The translations under genes and the position numbers were made by a program. From Cydia pomonella (Eukaryota; Arthropoda; Insecta; Lepidoptera; Tortricidae), in the NCBI RefSeq assembly GCF_033807575.1, contig NC_084708.1, positions 5,108,501 to 5,172,500 on the forward strand: a stretch of DNA of 64,000 nucleotides, given 5' to 3'. The notes under the pieces are model-generated. The model was not told where the DNA came from. It made no database searches and saw only the letters and a program-made list of their open reading frames with translations. Positions 1-14,100 of this stretch are shown here, one piece after another; within the stretch, counting starts at the first letter, position 1; each line of letters opens with the position of its first letter.

Positions 1-210
1 TATGGCTCTACCCGTCTGGGGAGGGGTTGTAGCGTTACCAACCCCTCCTCCTTAGGCGCGAGGGTGCTAACGTTTAGCAACCGGGGGAGCACCGTGGAAG
101 AATGCTAGCGACCCCACGATGCTCCCCGAACCGGCAGGAGGGTCTAACGCCGCAGAGGGTTTAGTGGGTAGGCTTCTCTCCCCTTTCTGATTAGAAGGTT
201 AGTGGGATAT
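1..210. repeat. GC-rich segment at window start, probable repeat
   Basis: GC-rich without a supported open frame, sharply different from the AT-rich DNA after 230, with several 'cccc/gggg' blocks that could pair. Probably the end of a retroelement that starts outside the window. Confidence 0.35.
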
Positions 211-529
211 GCAAGTGGCCCTAAGACGCTTAAAACACTATTCTGAAATCCGTGCAACTATTTTCATACATTTTTTTATAATTGAAGATATAACTTTTAA
301 GATGAGCGAAATTAAAAGTTATATTTACGTAATAAAATTGAAGCGGCATCTATTCTATGATGAAGTTTTTGATAATCATATCATAATAACCATCGACTGC
401 TACAAGTCCTACAACAACCGTGAAATACGTACCTAACGTAATAATAAGTCTGTGTCTCACGGAATTTTTGTTATTAAAAAGAGAAAATGTTTTTCCACTC
501 CTAAATACTTTCCATTCTCCATGTTTTTT

Positions 530-770
530 AGTATGTTATTGACACAATGAAAAGTAAGGTTTTAAGGTTTTCCATTTTTTAAATATATATTATATATTAA
601 AAAAAACGAAACCTATAAACCTAGAATACTTATACATATTATGCGGAAGCGATTGACATCACTATCAAAGTGATTCGTTAAGATTTAGTTAGTGGGAAAC
701 GTTTTCTCCCGAAATGGAATTTCATAGAAAAAATACCGTTATTTCGCTAGGATCGCAAAGCTATTCTTCC
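530..770 (+). repeat. Interspersed repeat, inverted copy at 48.4-48.6 kb
   Basis: The stretch 'ttagtatgttattgacacaatg ... cctataaacctag ... aagtgattcgttaag ... cccgaaatggaatttcatag' recurs in reverse at 48430-48645. Class unknown. Confidence 0.75.
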
Positions 771-799
771 CTCTTAAGGGGATGAATAAGATTACTTTT

Positions 800-1027
800 A
801 CAGTACATATGGGGCTACTTTATAGCACTAGTGCGAGAAGTAGCATATTACGTTACTGTGTCGAACATTTAAAGGGCCATATGTACTGTAAAACGTTGTA
901 CGATACATGTGCGAATAGGTAATTCGCAACTCGTGTCGATTTAAAACACTCCCTTCGGTTGTGTTTTAATTTATCGCCACTCGTTTCGAATTTCCTATTT
1001 TTCGCACTTGTATCGTAATGTACTATT
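800..1027 (+). repeat. 'acagtacatatgg' 228-bp repeat, copy 1
   Basis: Contains 'aaagggccatatgtactgtaaaacg' and 'atttatcgccactcg'. The two other full copies are in tandem at 40688-41142. The short open frames in it are fortuitous. Confidence 0.82.
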
Positions 1028-1329
1028 ATGCGGCGAGTCTTGTATCTAATTAAATTTAATATATCCATTTTCATTAAGATAACTCTCGACTTTCACTTCA
1101 TTACTTTATCAGCTAGTTTAACTTAATTGTATTTCTCATTTATGCACACACAGACGATGTTACAACGACAAAGATGTAACTTTACGTAATAAATTTGGAG
1201 ATTTGGCTTTATATAATTAGTTCACTACATACGTTCTTTATGTAGGTATGGTACCTAGTTACCGACCGACTGCCCTTGTGAAAATTTATTTACAAGTACG
1301 TAGAACTTGCAACGCACTTGCCACCCCTC

Positions 1330-1400
1330 TGGTGTTACAAATGTCCATAGGCAACGGTAATTGCTTACTATCAGGTGATTCAGACGATTTTTGCCAGTCT
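1330..1400 (+). repeat. LINE 3' UTR fragment
   Basis: Shares 'gtccataggcaacggtaattgc' and 'atcaggtgattcagacg' with the family at 5915-6078. Short and diverged. Confidence 0.55.
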
Positions 1401-2699
1401 TTGACTCCCACCCCTATGTAAGAAAAAATAAGAGTAGGCCGACCTCCCCTCTGTGTTTACTATTTATTACGTAAGGATCTAAAGTAACTTCAATTTGTTG
1501 GTAATGATTAATTTTGATTTTATTCTAATAGCTTTTCTTTATCATTCATCTTTTCATACGATTTCAATCAATCCAGGGGCTCAAACCCACTCGGAAAGTG
1601 GGTTTTAATTAGTTTTAAGCCCCTGCTGATTAAAATCTGACTGTATCAAGAGGTTTTCAAAGATCTTAATTTTGGCCATCTTTGTGATCTTATGTAAGAA
1701 CTGTCAAGAGTCCTTCCCGCCTCCTATCGTACTCGTGCCCCCTCCGCCCCCTAAATCGTCTTACGTACTTTACTGACTGAACTTGTATTGAACTTGAACT
1801 GAATTTCTTCAACCAGAGACGTCACATTTGACACTGACAGATCATATCCATAACAAGTGTCAAATTCATAACCTGTTATTAAAATCAGAATAAGCCTCCC
1901 TGACTACTTAAGGAGTCAGCATATTTAAAATGCCTGTTTTCTTGTTTCTTGACTTATCTAAGGTATTTGTGTCATTATGTTCTGTTGCAAAACAGCTAGG
2001 TCCGTTAAATGTGCCGTGCTGGTTCTTTTTAAATCAGCTCAGACAGTCAGGTCAATGGCCGGTCATGTAAAAAAAAAATACAGGGTAAACTAAAAATGTC
2101 AGCCATATTCATGGCATGCCTGCATGCTGCCCTCCTAAGCTAAACGGAGGTATCTCCAAAGCATATGATCTTGAAAATTGAACTTTCAGATAAAGAATTT
2201 AAGGCACATGTTTGCATTCAATTTTCATTTGAGATAATACTATTTAATTTGGCAGGGCAGCATGGTTCTAGCGTCCAAGTCGATACAGTAACCTGATCGC
2301 AGTAACCGTAGCACGCTGGTGGGGAAAGCGGCCCACGTCGCCGCAAACAGTTAGTGCTTCAAGATTGTATGAGTAACTCTCGTTCAAATACTTTAATATA
2401 GAAATAGAAATTTGGTGTAAACAAAATATTAAATCATATAAATTTACTGGATGAGATTTTATAGGTGATATAAGATATATGTACCTACACGATAGTTACT
2501 AGTTTCTATGATCAACCTTTTACTATAGTAGCAACACTGAAAATCACAAAAAATCCTGGTTTCCATACATTGTGTCGAATTGATCTTAGAATGGAACTCC
2601 TAAATTTTTTATGGATTCCGTTAAGGGCAAAGTTCTTTTGTTCTTCTGTATCTTGTATCACGTATAAAATTACATCTTCTACTTCTTTCCATCCTGCTA

Positions 2700-2815
2700 C
2701 CCCTTGCTGGGGTGTAGGGCTCGAACCATTTGCATCCACTGATTCCGGTCCTAGGGCGACCATGTTTCCGTTTTCCGGGCATCTTCCAGGTCAGGGCCAC
2801 TTTGGATAGGTGAGA
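2700..2815 (-). mobile_element. Degenerate LINE C-terminal fragment
   Basis: Reads ALTWKMPGKRKHGRPRT, like the GKRKxGRPxTTW tail of insect LINE reverse transcriptases, then loses the frame. Weak but distinctive. Confidence 0.5.
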
Positions 2816-4099
2816 AATCATCAATATAGATCCAAAAATATATAGAGAAGGAAAATTGTTTCCTACGTTCATTGGAATATCCAACAAAATGAATGCCACT
2901 CAGCATCTGTCACGTCAGCGGGATGCCTGACGCTGATTTTCTGGGCAACCAGGCTCTTTAGGTACTAGAAGTAACCAACGCAACACACCATGGGTAGGTA
3001 TAGATCAAAATATCGCCCCTAATTTACGTGACCCAAATGCAAGCAAAGAAACCTTATCGATAGAGATTCAGAACACTTACCAATACTTATTGAAAGTAAT
3101 CTTTGCATCTAAAAACACACACAATGAAATCGCTACTCACGTTACTTTTTGATGGAATGACCTGATATAAGCTTTTTAAGCCCAAGAGGTATGTGAAGCT
3201 AAATAAAATTAGACTTTTGCGGTTCCCAGATTTCGTTTATCCTTTATCCCAGGGTACGTTCCTTTCTCTTGATCATTATGTGGTCTACAGTATGATCTGC
3301 GCTATTTTACCTCAATGACTTTCACGAACAAAAGTTGGTTGGCAACCACCACCTACCCTACAACTTAAAATAATCGTTAAACGTAAAGGGTTTCGTAATC
3401 TCATAATATTATGAAAGATATATCAGGGTAGGTATGTCCCAGATCCTGTATTCTAAATAAGTACCATAATGTCCATAATCCATTGTAAGATGGATTACGT
3501 CTGTTGTCCAACGCTATCTAACATGGCAACGTGGGAAATGTAGTGGGCACCTTTACGCCGGATACAACTTGGGGGACTTATTTGATAGATTTAGCTTACT
3601 TTTTTTTATTAAGTAGTTGTCTTTTTAATTCATGTGTTGTTGTGATATTGTACCTAGTACGTAAAGTAAGACCAAAGTGACCACATAAGTACTCCGTGAA
3701 CAAAGTTTAGTACGGAATATAAAAATTGATACCTATTGTAAAATCAAGCATCACCATTTAATTCTTATACGATGACGCGCAGATTTGTCAAATCTAACCT
3801 GTAACATGATGATAGTAGTTAAGGCACGCGTCGTCGTATCATCCACACGATAGATATCTCTATTACATTGAGGATAGATTATAAGAACTATTGTTTGCGG
3901 AACGGTCCTCAATTGTGGCCAATTGATATGATAGGCTATTAGGCCTGCAGGATGTGACACCTTAAGAACATGGCTACACAATAAGCTCGTGTCAATGACT
4001 TTAACATGCTGTTACGGCGGGTTATGTCAAACCATTCGTAATCGTGACCAAAATCGATCAAATCGATTACTGCTTATCACCAGGCGGGCCATATGCCAC

Positions 4100-4255
4100 A
4101 CCGACGTGGCTTAAAACACCCGACGCAAAAAAGAGGGGTGTTACATGTTTTTCGTCTGTGTGGTATCGTATCTCACAAACGGATAGACCAATTTCGATGC
4201 ACTTTGTTTTTACTTGAAAGCGAGTTTCCTTACAGTGGTTCTTAGCTATGTTCAA
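4100..4255 (+). repeat. Lepidopteran repeat fragment
   Basis: 'gacgcaaaaaagaggggtgt ... tgtggtatcgtatctcacaaacggatagaccaatttcgat' is a recurrent lepidopteran repeat motif. The interior of the family is truncated here. Confidence 0.55.
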
Positions 4256-5694
4256 TAAAACTCGATCCAGCAGTTTGAAGAGTATCAGCTCTTTACCAAA
4301 ATGATGTTAGGTATTTTGTATGCAATGGATTTATTTAGTATAATGCGTAGGGGGTTTTAAAAGTTCTTAATTGAATAGTTATTAACACCGATGGTAAAAG
4401 TGGAGTGTTTAAGAGGGTGAAAAAGAGTGGATATGAAGCTGCAATTGTTAAAAAAAGATATACCAAATCCAAAAAAAAACATAAACCACAGACTACAGAC
4501 TTTTTTTTTCGGTGCCTGACAGTTGAAACCATGTAATAAAAAATAAAAGCGGAGAGTAAAAAATACACAGAGGTGACGCGACAAAATACTCATCTCGTAA
4601 GATACGCTGCCAGAAAAGGGTCAACATTGTGTGTCCCTCTGTGGCATCGCATCGCAGCGTTCAAAAGTTTCAAACGGATGAATTGGGCTATACCCGCGAA
4701 GTTCGTAAATTTCGGGAACTATCACTGTCACTCTAATTACATCTTAATTGGAGTAAAAGAGAAATATGCCCGAGTGAACTTCGGTGTTTGCGGTCCTCTG
4801 ATTTGTGATTGCGGTGTGCGGTTTTTATGTCGTGAATACTCTTAGCTATGTTTGGTGAAGCACAAAATTATGTTATGTACCTACTTTTTTTGTACAATGA
4901 AGTGTTTTTATATATATATTTATTTATTATCTACAAGATACAACGGTAAGTAACTAAGTATTGCTATCTTTTTAACATATGAAAACGAGTTTAACCGTGA
5001 GTCTCCGAAAGTAGAGAGTAACAAATATTAGGTATATCGTTCCCGCGAACCATAAAGCTCGTTTCCTCTTATTTTATTTTCTTTTCTTTATTAGGGAAAA
5101 AACAGACATAGGCAGATGATACAAAAAAGAGGATATTGGTTTTTACATTATAAGTGCAACCTACATCCTGCATGAGAATTCCCACTAAGATTTATGAACT
5201 AATAATATTTAAGTGGCATTGTCCTCGGATTGAGGTATAAAATGTTAGGTAAAATAGGTACTAAACTAATATTGGTACACTGACGATAATCTCTTCATAA
5301 CGATAAGGGAGAACTAAGTTTTTTAGTTCTTGTTCAATCAATAAACCGGTCACAAATGCTAAAACTTAGATATGTCATGTTTAAATATACCTACTTATAA
5401 AAGTTATAAATTTCTGAAAAGATTGGACATAATTTTTTTTTTTAATCATTTAGACCGGTAACCTTTATTTTATACTGTGGCCGACCACACGGAATGCGAT
5501 GATAATTATTCGCAGGCGCCGTATTTGGCAAATTGATAATCGTTAAAAATCTAATTAGACATGTTTCTTAGGGTAGGTAAATGAAGACTGCATTAATTAA
5601 ATAAAGTTACTATTTGATTTGTTAATATGTAATTGCTTTATTATGTGGTGAAATTTGCCTAAGAACTTCGTTTACAAGAAATATTCGAATAGTT

Positions 5695-5835
5695 CCATAA
5701 ATAAATATTTCAAAAAATATAGGACAATTTTACATACGAGTACATCGACCTAGACCCACAAGTACCTCAGCTCAATAAGGCTTGTGTTGTGGGAACTAGA
5801 CAACGATATATATATATATATATATACCTATAATA
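5695..5835 (-). mobile_element. Truncated SINE, tail half
   Basis: Body of the same SINE family (aataaggcttgtgttgtggg on the plus strand) followed by a TA repeat where other copies have 'tatatataatata'. The head is missing. Confidence 0.78.
5807..5826. repeat. (TA)n microsatellite
   Basis: About 10 TA units at the truncated end of a SINE copy. Confidence 0.95.
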
Positions 5836-5914
5836 TGGATATAGTTAAGTTAGAAAATATATAAGATATATAGAAATAATATAAGTTAAAATTCATTTAT
5901 CTTGTGATGTTAGG

Positions 5915-6078
5915 AAAGGCACATAACTGAGGTATTTCCTTTGCGCTACGACATGGGATTCTTCATGAAGCGGGTAGGGTTCTCAAGGGTCGGGTGGTTC
6001 CTGTGATGTTGCTTATGTCCATGGGCGACGATGACCGCTTCCCATCAGGCGGTTCATTTGTTCGTTCGCTGCCTATCA
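5915..6078 (+). repeat. LINE 3' UTR fragment
   Basis: Contains 'catgggcgacgatgacc..cttcccatcaggcgg' and 'gttcgttcgctgcc', the usual 3' end of lepidopteran CR1/Jockey-type LINEs. No coding part remains. Confidence 0.65.
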
Positions 6079-7892
6079 CAAAAAAAAACCAACTCATACT
6101 AGAGTTTTTCTACCGATCGTGTTGACTAATTAAACAAGTAGTATAGTATGGCAGGTGTTGCTTTTGTATTGTTAAAGAAATGTATAATTTACTTATCATA
6201 AACAAACCTGTTATTTACTTGTTGCATTATAAGTAGTTTGTTTGCAATATGATAATATTCACGTCAAAATTATAATATGGAATGTCTACATCTACATACA
6301 TGTCTGCCCCTTCACGCACCTAACAACAGATCATTCTCTCAGAATATGTCTGCAGTTGCATTTAATTGCCACGACTCTTTTCATCGCGACAATTAGAACG
6401 CGGACATACTTTTTGAGAATGATCACCATCGCCAATGGCAACCAGTTTGAATTTGGAATTTGTTGCATTAGAAAAATACAGTGAATAAATTTCCAAACGG
6501 CTGTGATGACTATAAACTAAAACATGTCATATTATACTAAATAAATAGTTACCAAGCCCTCCAGTGGTAAGGGATTCGTATATAACGTACCTAATCAAAT
6601 TTTTATTCTCTAATATAAATAATATACCTAATATCCCTAAAAATATAAAAAGTTACTCAAAATGGGGTGAGATGATCACCGGGATCGTCTTACCCCTATG
6701 GCAAGGATCATCTTGTCCACCCGGGTGTACGAGATGATCACTTCATAGGGTTTTAAAAAAACCCAAATATTCTTATGAATCCTTAATAAATTGAATATTT
6801 TTGGTATTAAAATAGAAACTTACATAAATTTGCAAGTATTAAATGTCTACACTTTTGATCTGCTTAGAAAAATATAGATATTACGGCAAATCCCGCTTAA
6901 AGGGATCAACTCGTACAGGTTTCCCCTACCTACTGACAGCCAAAGGAAATTCGCAATTGTTATCAGTAAAAAACTACTTATTCGTTGTAATGTTTAGTTT
7001 TCGACGTAATGTAAAAATAAATAATGTGTCGTGTGTAGAAAACGCAGGAAATGGCCGAAAAATATTTTTTTTGCCGAAAGAAAAAAAATGTTTTTGCCCA
7101 ACTTTACCAAAACTCATATAAGTTTTTATAACCTCAAGAATGCGTGGTTAAAATATGTTGGGTTTTACCAGCCCATGGTGTATAAAAACCCTATATATGG
7201 GATCAGGCGTTTATATTGTATTAATTAATTCAAGGTTAATTACATATTCCCTTGTAATTCTTCAGTAGTTAACCACAACAATATCACAATTATCGCTTAT
7301 GTCGGCTATGTCCTTTGCGGTCGTACTGAGACATATCGGTCAATGCGCAAGTATTGGGTCAGCCTAACCTTCGTAATCAAATAGCCTAACATTGAATACG
7401 ATACTCAAATATGAGATCGTGACCATGAATTATGTTACAAATTGATACTATTTGGTCCTAGGAAGGATTAGTTTGTGTCTAGAAGCTAATAGATAAGTTA
7501 TAGGTTCAGTGTCCCAAAGGAAATCTAATGTTGACAAGTGGATTAATGGCAATATTATATTATGACGGAAAGAAAATAGGAAGTTTCATACTAAAAAAAC
7601 TTGACCTTTCTTATTGAACTTAGTTGAATTAATTCGTATATTTTTTTGGATTATAAAGCACCAGCCTCGACGCGCGACTTCATTCGCTTTAAAGTCGTTG
7701 AAAAAGTCAACCCTATTTTCACTCCATTAGGGGTTAAATAAAAAAAAAATTGTAGAACTGTAAAACATTTAAAGAATACGTCACCTCTCTACGGCGAAAC
7801 AAGGTTCTACTCGTAGCGGTTTAGGACGTCCGTCTGTAATATCCACATTCTTACACCAATTTCTGTTACAGGCACAAATGCAATAACGCACA

Positions 7893-8103
7893 ATGACGGA
7901 CCTGGGTCTAAAGCTGCCCACGCGCAACGTGCTCACTGGCGCCATCGTCAACTGGGAGGAAGATGAGGAACTATCGACTCTTAGCGACAACCCTGGGAAC
8001 CTCACCTTGGCATGGAAAGATCTCTCGGTTTACAGGAGGAAGAAACATCAGACCAGCATCTGGTCGTCGCCGATATATGAAGAAGTCAAGGTTTTACATG
8101 GAG
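7893..8103 (+). CDS. Gene 1 exon 1 (start codon, N-terminus)
   Basis: The ATG at 7893 is chosen because an in-frame TAA lies 9 bp upstream (7884-7886). A good acceptor (ttctgttacag) ends at 7871, so a 5' UTR exon probably lies further upstream; I did not find it. The exon encodes the cytosolic N-terminus, including LTLAWKDLSVY, the usual lead-in to the ABCG nucleotide-binding domain. The donor is GAG|gtatgt and the exon ends in phase 1. Confidence 0.9.
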
Positions 8104-11100
8104 GTATGTATGCATGTTGACTTCCTAACCTGCCTTGCCTGGGAGAAAGATTAGAAACTATCAACTCTTAGCGACAACCTTGGGAATCTCACATTAGCAT
8201 AAGTAGAAAGATCTCTCGGTCTACAGGAGGAAGGAACATCAGACCAGTATCTGGTCGTCACCGATATATGAAGAAGTCAAGGTTTTACATGGAGGTACGT
8301 GATAAATAAATAAATAAATATTCTAAGACATTATTACACAAATTGACCAAGTCCCACAGTAAGCTCAATAAGGCTTGTGTTGTAGGTACCTAGACAACGA
8401 TATATATAATATATAATTATAAATACTTAAATACATAGAAAACACCCATGACTCAGAAACAAATATCCGTGTTCATCATACAAATATATGCTCTTACCAG
8501 GATTTGAACCCGGGACCATCAGCTTCATAGGCAGGGTCACTACCCACTAGGCCAGGGGTCGTCAAACTTCAAACGGTGGTGATACGTGATAAAATATCAG
8601 TTCTACAAAGTTTCTAGTGTCATGTACGGTTCTGATGGTGGGTCAGCATTCTTATTAACTTCTTAACTTAATTCTGAGATAAAAATGAGCATCTGTCGCT
8701 CCTAAACGACATTCGGGCGACCTGACACTTAGCCGGTAAGGAATTTTCTCTCAGAGCATTTTCCTTATCGCAATGCTCCTGACTCTAAGCTACCATTGCG
8801 AGTGGGTAATCCAAATGGATGGACAAATCCGCTTACGTTTTGCGGGCATAAGCTGATATTTATTTAATGCATTAAATTCTACCTAGTTTCAGTGCTTTAA
8901 GTGCTGTAAGTACTTATTTTAACGCTGTTTTCAATTAGGATTATTTACAATAGTAGATTATTATAATTTAATTATGTGTCCGTGCGATGCCTAAACTGAC
9001 AAACAAGGCCACGGAGGTCGAAGCACTTTAATTAAAAATGTTGTCAATGAAGCGCTGTTGCATTGCATATACCCATATATTAATTTAAAGAATAGGTATA
9101 ACAAAACAAAACTATCTTTTGGGAGAGCTTGATAATCCGCTCACGTTAAATTTGCATCGACATGGCAGAGATAATTCAAACATATCCCCTAAGAGCACGA
9201 TACTTGACGTATCTATAGGTACTATTTGGTATGATGTCCTTTGAAACTGGAGATCCCGGGTCTGAATCCCGGTTAGGGCATATTTACTTGTGTATTTATC
9301 ACGAAGTTTCTGAGGTATGGATCTTTTTATGAATTTAAGTTTGTTTATCTGTTTGTGACTTCTGGCGCTTCCGCTATTATTAACACCGGTCCAATACTAA
9401 TGAGGTGCTACGCGACGTAAGCGCCGACCGCCATAAGCTGCTACCTTTATCTAGGTACCCGTGGATCAGTGGCGGATCGTTCAAAGAACTCGATTCCCAC
9501 CGGCTTGTCTAATTTCAGCCCGTTGAGTACTTTCACGATCGGTTTATGGAGAAAAGGAAAGCAAAATTAGCTCCGGGTTCCCTACGAATATTTGTGACGC
9601 GCCGCCACTGCCGTGGATGTCACATTTACCTACCTATGTATATCGCCGCCTATATATGTAGTATCCATATTACAACATTTGCTTAGTTTGAAATTAGGTG
9701 GATCTGTATAATATTGTCTCCATATATTTATATTTGCTTTAAGTCACTGCTCTTTGAATTCTCGCAATTAACACTTAATTAATAAATAAAAGGCAGTAGC
9801 AACCTCGTTATCCACAATAGAAGGCTGAGTTGCACAATCGTAGTTTTAGTGGAAAAATAACCGGACCAGTTTACTAACGACGAGATTCCGAGAAGAAACT
9901 ATTTGGACGAAATGCCTGCATTAGTGTACCCATTTAGCATAATGTCTTGGATTTAGGTAAAACTAGTTTGTGCCCGCTATTTTGATGGAAGACATTAAAC
10001 TAAACTTGCAAATCCCTTACTAAGTAACTTTGAATCTCTTATTCCATCCATTTTCCTGACTACGGGAAGGGTTATGATTTTATCAGTCTATGTAAATAAA
10101 TATTGGACATTCTTAGACAAATTGACTAAAGCCCCTCAGTAAGCTTAAGAAGGCTTGTGTTGTGGGTACTCAGACAACGATAAATATAATATATATTTAA
10201 ATACATAGAAAACACCCATGACTCATGCAGGAATAAATTTATCCGTGCTCATCACACGAATAAATGCCCTTACCGGGATTCGAACCCAGGACCATCGGCT
10301 TCATAGGCAGGGCCTACTACCGACTAGGCCAGACCGGTCGTATGAGTGTACCTATGTGTGAACTGAATAGGTAGCATGAAAATTGCTTAGCCTATTTTTG
10401 GAAAAGAGGTTTCAATCAATTTGTTTTTATGACACGCATGCGGCGGATGACATAGGCTATGGCTATAATACCTATCGACTTTGAACACTTAGGACTCTTT
10501 TTTTACAACAAAAAAACGAACTATTCTAGGGTTAACGTTTATCTAAAGGTTTTGCTTATTTTGTAAGAAAATTTGATTGTATAAGAAAATTTTACCTACA
10601 GAGCAGTGGACAATTTCTCAGTATTCTAATATGTTCCCGAACCAAGGATACCTCAACGATCATTTTTTCTCTTTACTTGCAAGTATCTCTGTTTGGTGGA
10701 CTGGTAGAAAATGCCATATGACATTAAGTCTTCCTTTGAAAATTATTGTATTTTGTGAAATAAAGCTTAAATACTCACATAAACCTTCTAGCATAAACTT
10801 AGCTAGATGACGACATGCATGGTCCCATTTTTGTCGCCTGTCACCATGCCTGTCACGTTCTAATAAGTATGTAAGTGCGAAAGTCACAAGCATTGTGACA
10901 GGCGATAAGAATCCTTCCATGCTACCGCCGCAGACATTTAACCGTATTTTTCTTTTGCAGTTAGCGGCGTGCTGTCTTCCGGAAACTTAGTAGCTTTAAT
11001 GGGTTCCAGGTAAGTACATTATAATAATCTTAAAATACGATTTGATAACTCATATTTCTAATTATCACGCCACGACTATGAATTCTAACCTATATTCTCG

Positions 11101-14100
11101 TCTTATATTAATTTATTGTTTCATAGTGGAGCCGGCAAAACCACACTCCTCGCGGCGATAAGTCGTCGTGACAAGAGTGCGATGACAGGATACCTGATGC
11201 TTAACGGAAGGCTGGCGGGGGCTGATCTTATAGCCAAGATATCCGGCTTTGTGCCTCAGGAGGACTTGGCTATTGACGACCTTACAGTCACTGAACATAT
11301 GGAATTCATGGTAACAATTGTTTTATTGATCACATTGATAATTGAACATTTTTTGTGTAAGGTACTGGCAGAATAGCGATGTGGCTGCATCATCATGCTG
11401 AGTCAGCGCCTTTTCTATGCCACGACACATGGCGTATTAATTAACTTTAAAAAATGTTTATTATTAAATTAAGTTTCCATGTTTTTATTTTACACTCTTC
11501 TTTTTGTTTGTTCTGATGCCAATGCCATGTATGTTGTGGGTATGAATAAAGAATGTATCTATCTATCTATCTATTGATAAAGAGTGCAATTAAGATTGAT
11601 AGTGGCGGATTTTATAGCCAAAATATCGGAATTCGTGCCTCAAGAGGACTTGGCTATTGACGATCGCACTGTCCTTGAACACAAATGTACGGGAAGAATA
11701 ATATGGCTTTAAAACAGATTTCACAAAGATTACAGTGATGGTGCAATACTTAACGAAATATTTCTTATTTTACAAAATTAACAAGTTACTAAATCTTCAA
11801 GCAAATTCATCCTAATCAGCGAATCCCTTTATCGTGATATACAAATCGCTGGCAATTATCTATTGTTATTGATTACCATACCGCAACTTAAGCCGCTTAG
11901 TTTCTGAAAATAACAAAATTAACTTTATATTCCAAATTTCACTCGCAATTTCATCAGGAATACGTAGTTAAAGTTGATCGGGTTTGCGTCCACCCTGTGT
12001 AAGTATTCATGTTGGAATCTCCGTTCGCATTTGAATGCTCCAATCTGGTTGTATTCGATTTCCTCGTCTCACGCGTGGCCATGCATAAATTATATTTCCC
12101 TCAGTATGTGGAAACTATCACAATATTGAACTACAATAGGTACGAAATGTATATTTATTTCCGCAAAATATATTTTTGGATCAAAAAACAGAATAAGTTT
12201 GCACTGACTTGTCAAAGACAATCTAAGTATAGCTGCGGCATAGTCGTAGTCGTAACACTATATAAGTTGTATCAAAGGTCATGATCAACATATCAGCCTT
12301 TTATCGCCCACTGCTGAGCATAGGCCTCTCTGCGAGTACGCCACTTATCCCAGTCCTGAGCCAATCTCATCCAAAAGTGACCCGCAATCTTCCGAATATC
12401 GTACAGTCCACCGAACGAGCCAACGGACGCCAGGCACTCCTTTCATCTGAGAGCGGGCACCATTCCGTTAACATTTTGGCCCACTTGTTATCACTCTGCC
12501 TGTATTTACTGTTTACGATGGATAAAGTCTTATACAAATTTGAAAGCTGGTGGCGCAGTACGGCTCTGTAAATTATGCGGTAGGCCTGGCTGTCAAAAAT
12601 TAGCGTCTGAGAATTTGGAAAGTGGAAAATCCAGTGACCACAAAAGATATGTATGGCGCTTTACACATCTTGGGACAGGTATTTTTTTTAGGGATCTTAG
12701 ACTTTTCGTTTCTCGTGTAATCAATAACCATTTCCGTGTATTAATATTCTGGTACCGACTGAATTGTTAAAATGACTTCTTACACAGGCTCGCCTCATGA
12801 TGGATAAGCGATCATCATCTGCAGTGAGAACTAGAAGAATCCACCAGCTACTTGAAGAGTTAGGGGTCGTCAACTGCAACAGGACCAAGCTGAAGGCACT
12901 GTCGGGGGGAGAGAGGAAGCGAGTCGCTTTGGCTGTTCAGGTAACACACACTCACAAGGTCTAAAGATAGGCAAAGTAACATCCTCAGTCCGAACTAGAA
13001 TCCAGCAGCTTGTCAGGATCAATAATTGTTTTCAGTTAACGAAGGCAAATAATTTATGACTAGACTTGTTATTAGCCACCTAAGATCAAATGTCATGTCG
13101 TCATGTATCACGGAAATACATACATTCAATTTACTATTGGTACATACATATTACAAGCGAATATAGTAACTTTATAGGAAAAATAAAATGGATTATTTTT
13201 ATTAAGTATTTATTTCAGTAAACAAACAAATTACACGTGATCTATAATATAGTACTTAATAGTTAGGTCTTAGGTATATCATTAAAGTTGCAATGCCAAG
13301 CAGTAGTTAATAGTTAGGTATATCATTAAAGTTGCAATGCCAAACTCTGTTGTTTCGCAGTAAAGTTGACACCATAATAAAGCCGCATCGAACTGTGGGA
13401 GTATCATCTAAGTAATCTTGCATTTTCTGTGCGAAGTTACTTAAGGGTACCTAAGCATGAACCAGAGTTATCCTTGCGATGTTTTTAAGAGGCTTCAAAA
13501 ATGTGTTTTTTAACCGACTACTTTTCCCAGGTTCTGTATTCGGTTGTGTTTTTTTTTCATGTATGATTATTGTTCACCGATTATTCCAGGACCCGTGGTC
13601 CGATTTGAGTAAAAAACATCACTGATTTCTGTTAGATTTCATGTTTCGTTAGCACTATAATATTCAAGGTATGTATTACTTAAATGGGTGAATCAATTTT
13701 TCTTGTCACTCGATGGCACGGCTACGATCAATTGGGTCACTTTTGAAATCCGGGTTTTATATTTAAATAACCTCTATAGCTATATATCCGACATGGTGGA
13801 GTCAGCTTTCCTGCTTAACCTTCTCCATTTCACCCTGTACACGACATCGTCCTCGTATAACTTGCATTCACTCATGTCGTTTAGCACTATGTACATCCTT
13901 CCATCTTGTTCTGGGTCTGCCCGATGATAGTATTTAAAATAACCAAACATACATTGTTATGGCAGTTAAAGCCCTTTTCATGGGTCATCTATTTAGCATA
14001 TTAGTAGAACGTAGTGGGAACGTCGGTTAAATCAGTAGATTCTTATTCTAGTCTGTAAGACATACATGTTGAGGCTGGCGGTGCTTGCGGTCGGTTATTC

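Larger units (their letters stand above)
211..7870. other. Intergenic region upstream of gene 1
   Basis: Holds the repeats listed separately (800-1027, 1330-1400, 2700-2815, 4100-4255, 5695-5835, 5915-6078). I see no other exon that I can support. A 5' UTR exon and promoter of gene 1 should lie here or further upstream, given the acceptor at 7861-7871. Confidence 0.6.

Noticed and set aside
853..1181. Similar short minus-strand open frames at 853-1074 and 40969-41181
   Set aside because: They lie in copies of the same 228-bp interspersed repeat. Their similarity reflects repeat identity, not a conserved protein.
4335..4593. Two overlapping hydrophobic minus-strand frames
   Set aside because: Phe/Leu-rich because of poly-T and A-rich DNA. 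No start context, splice sites or family resemblance.
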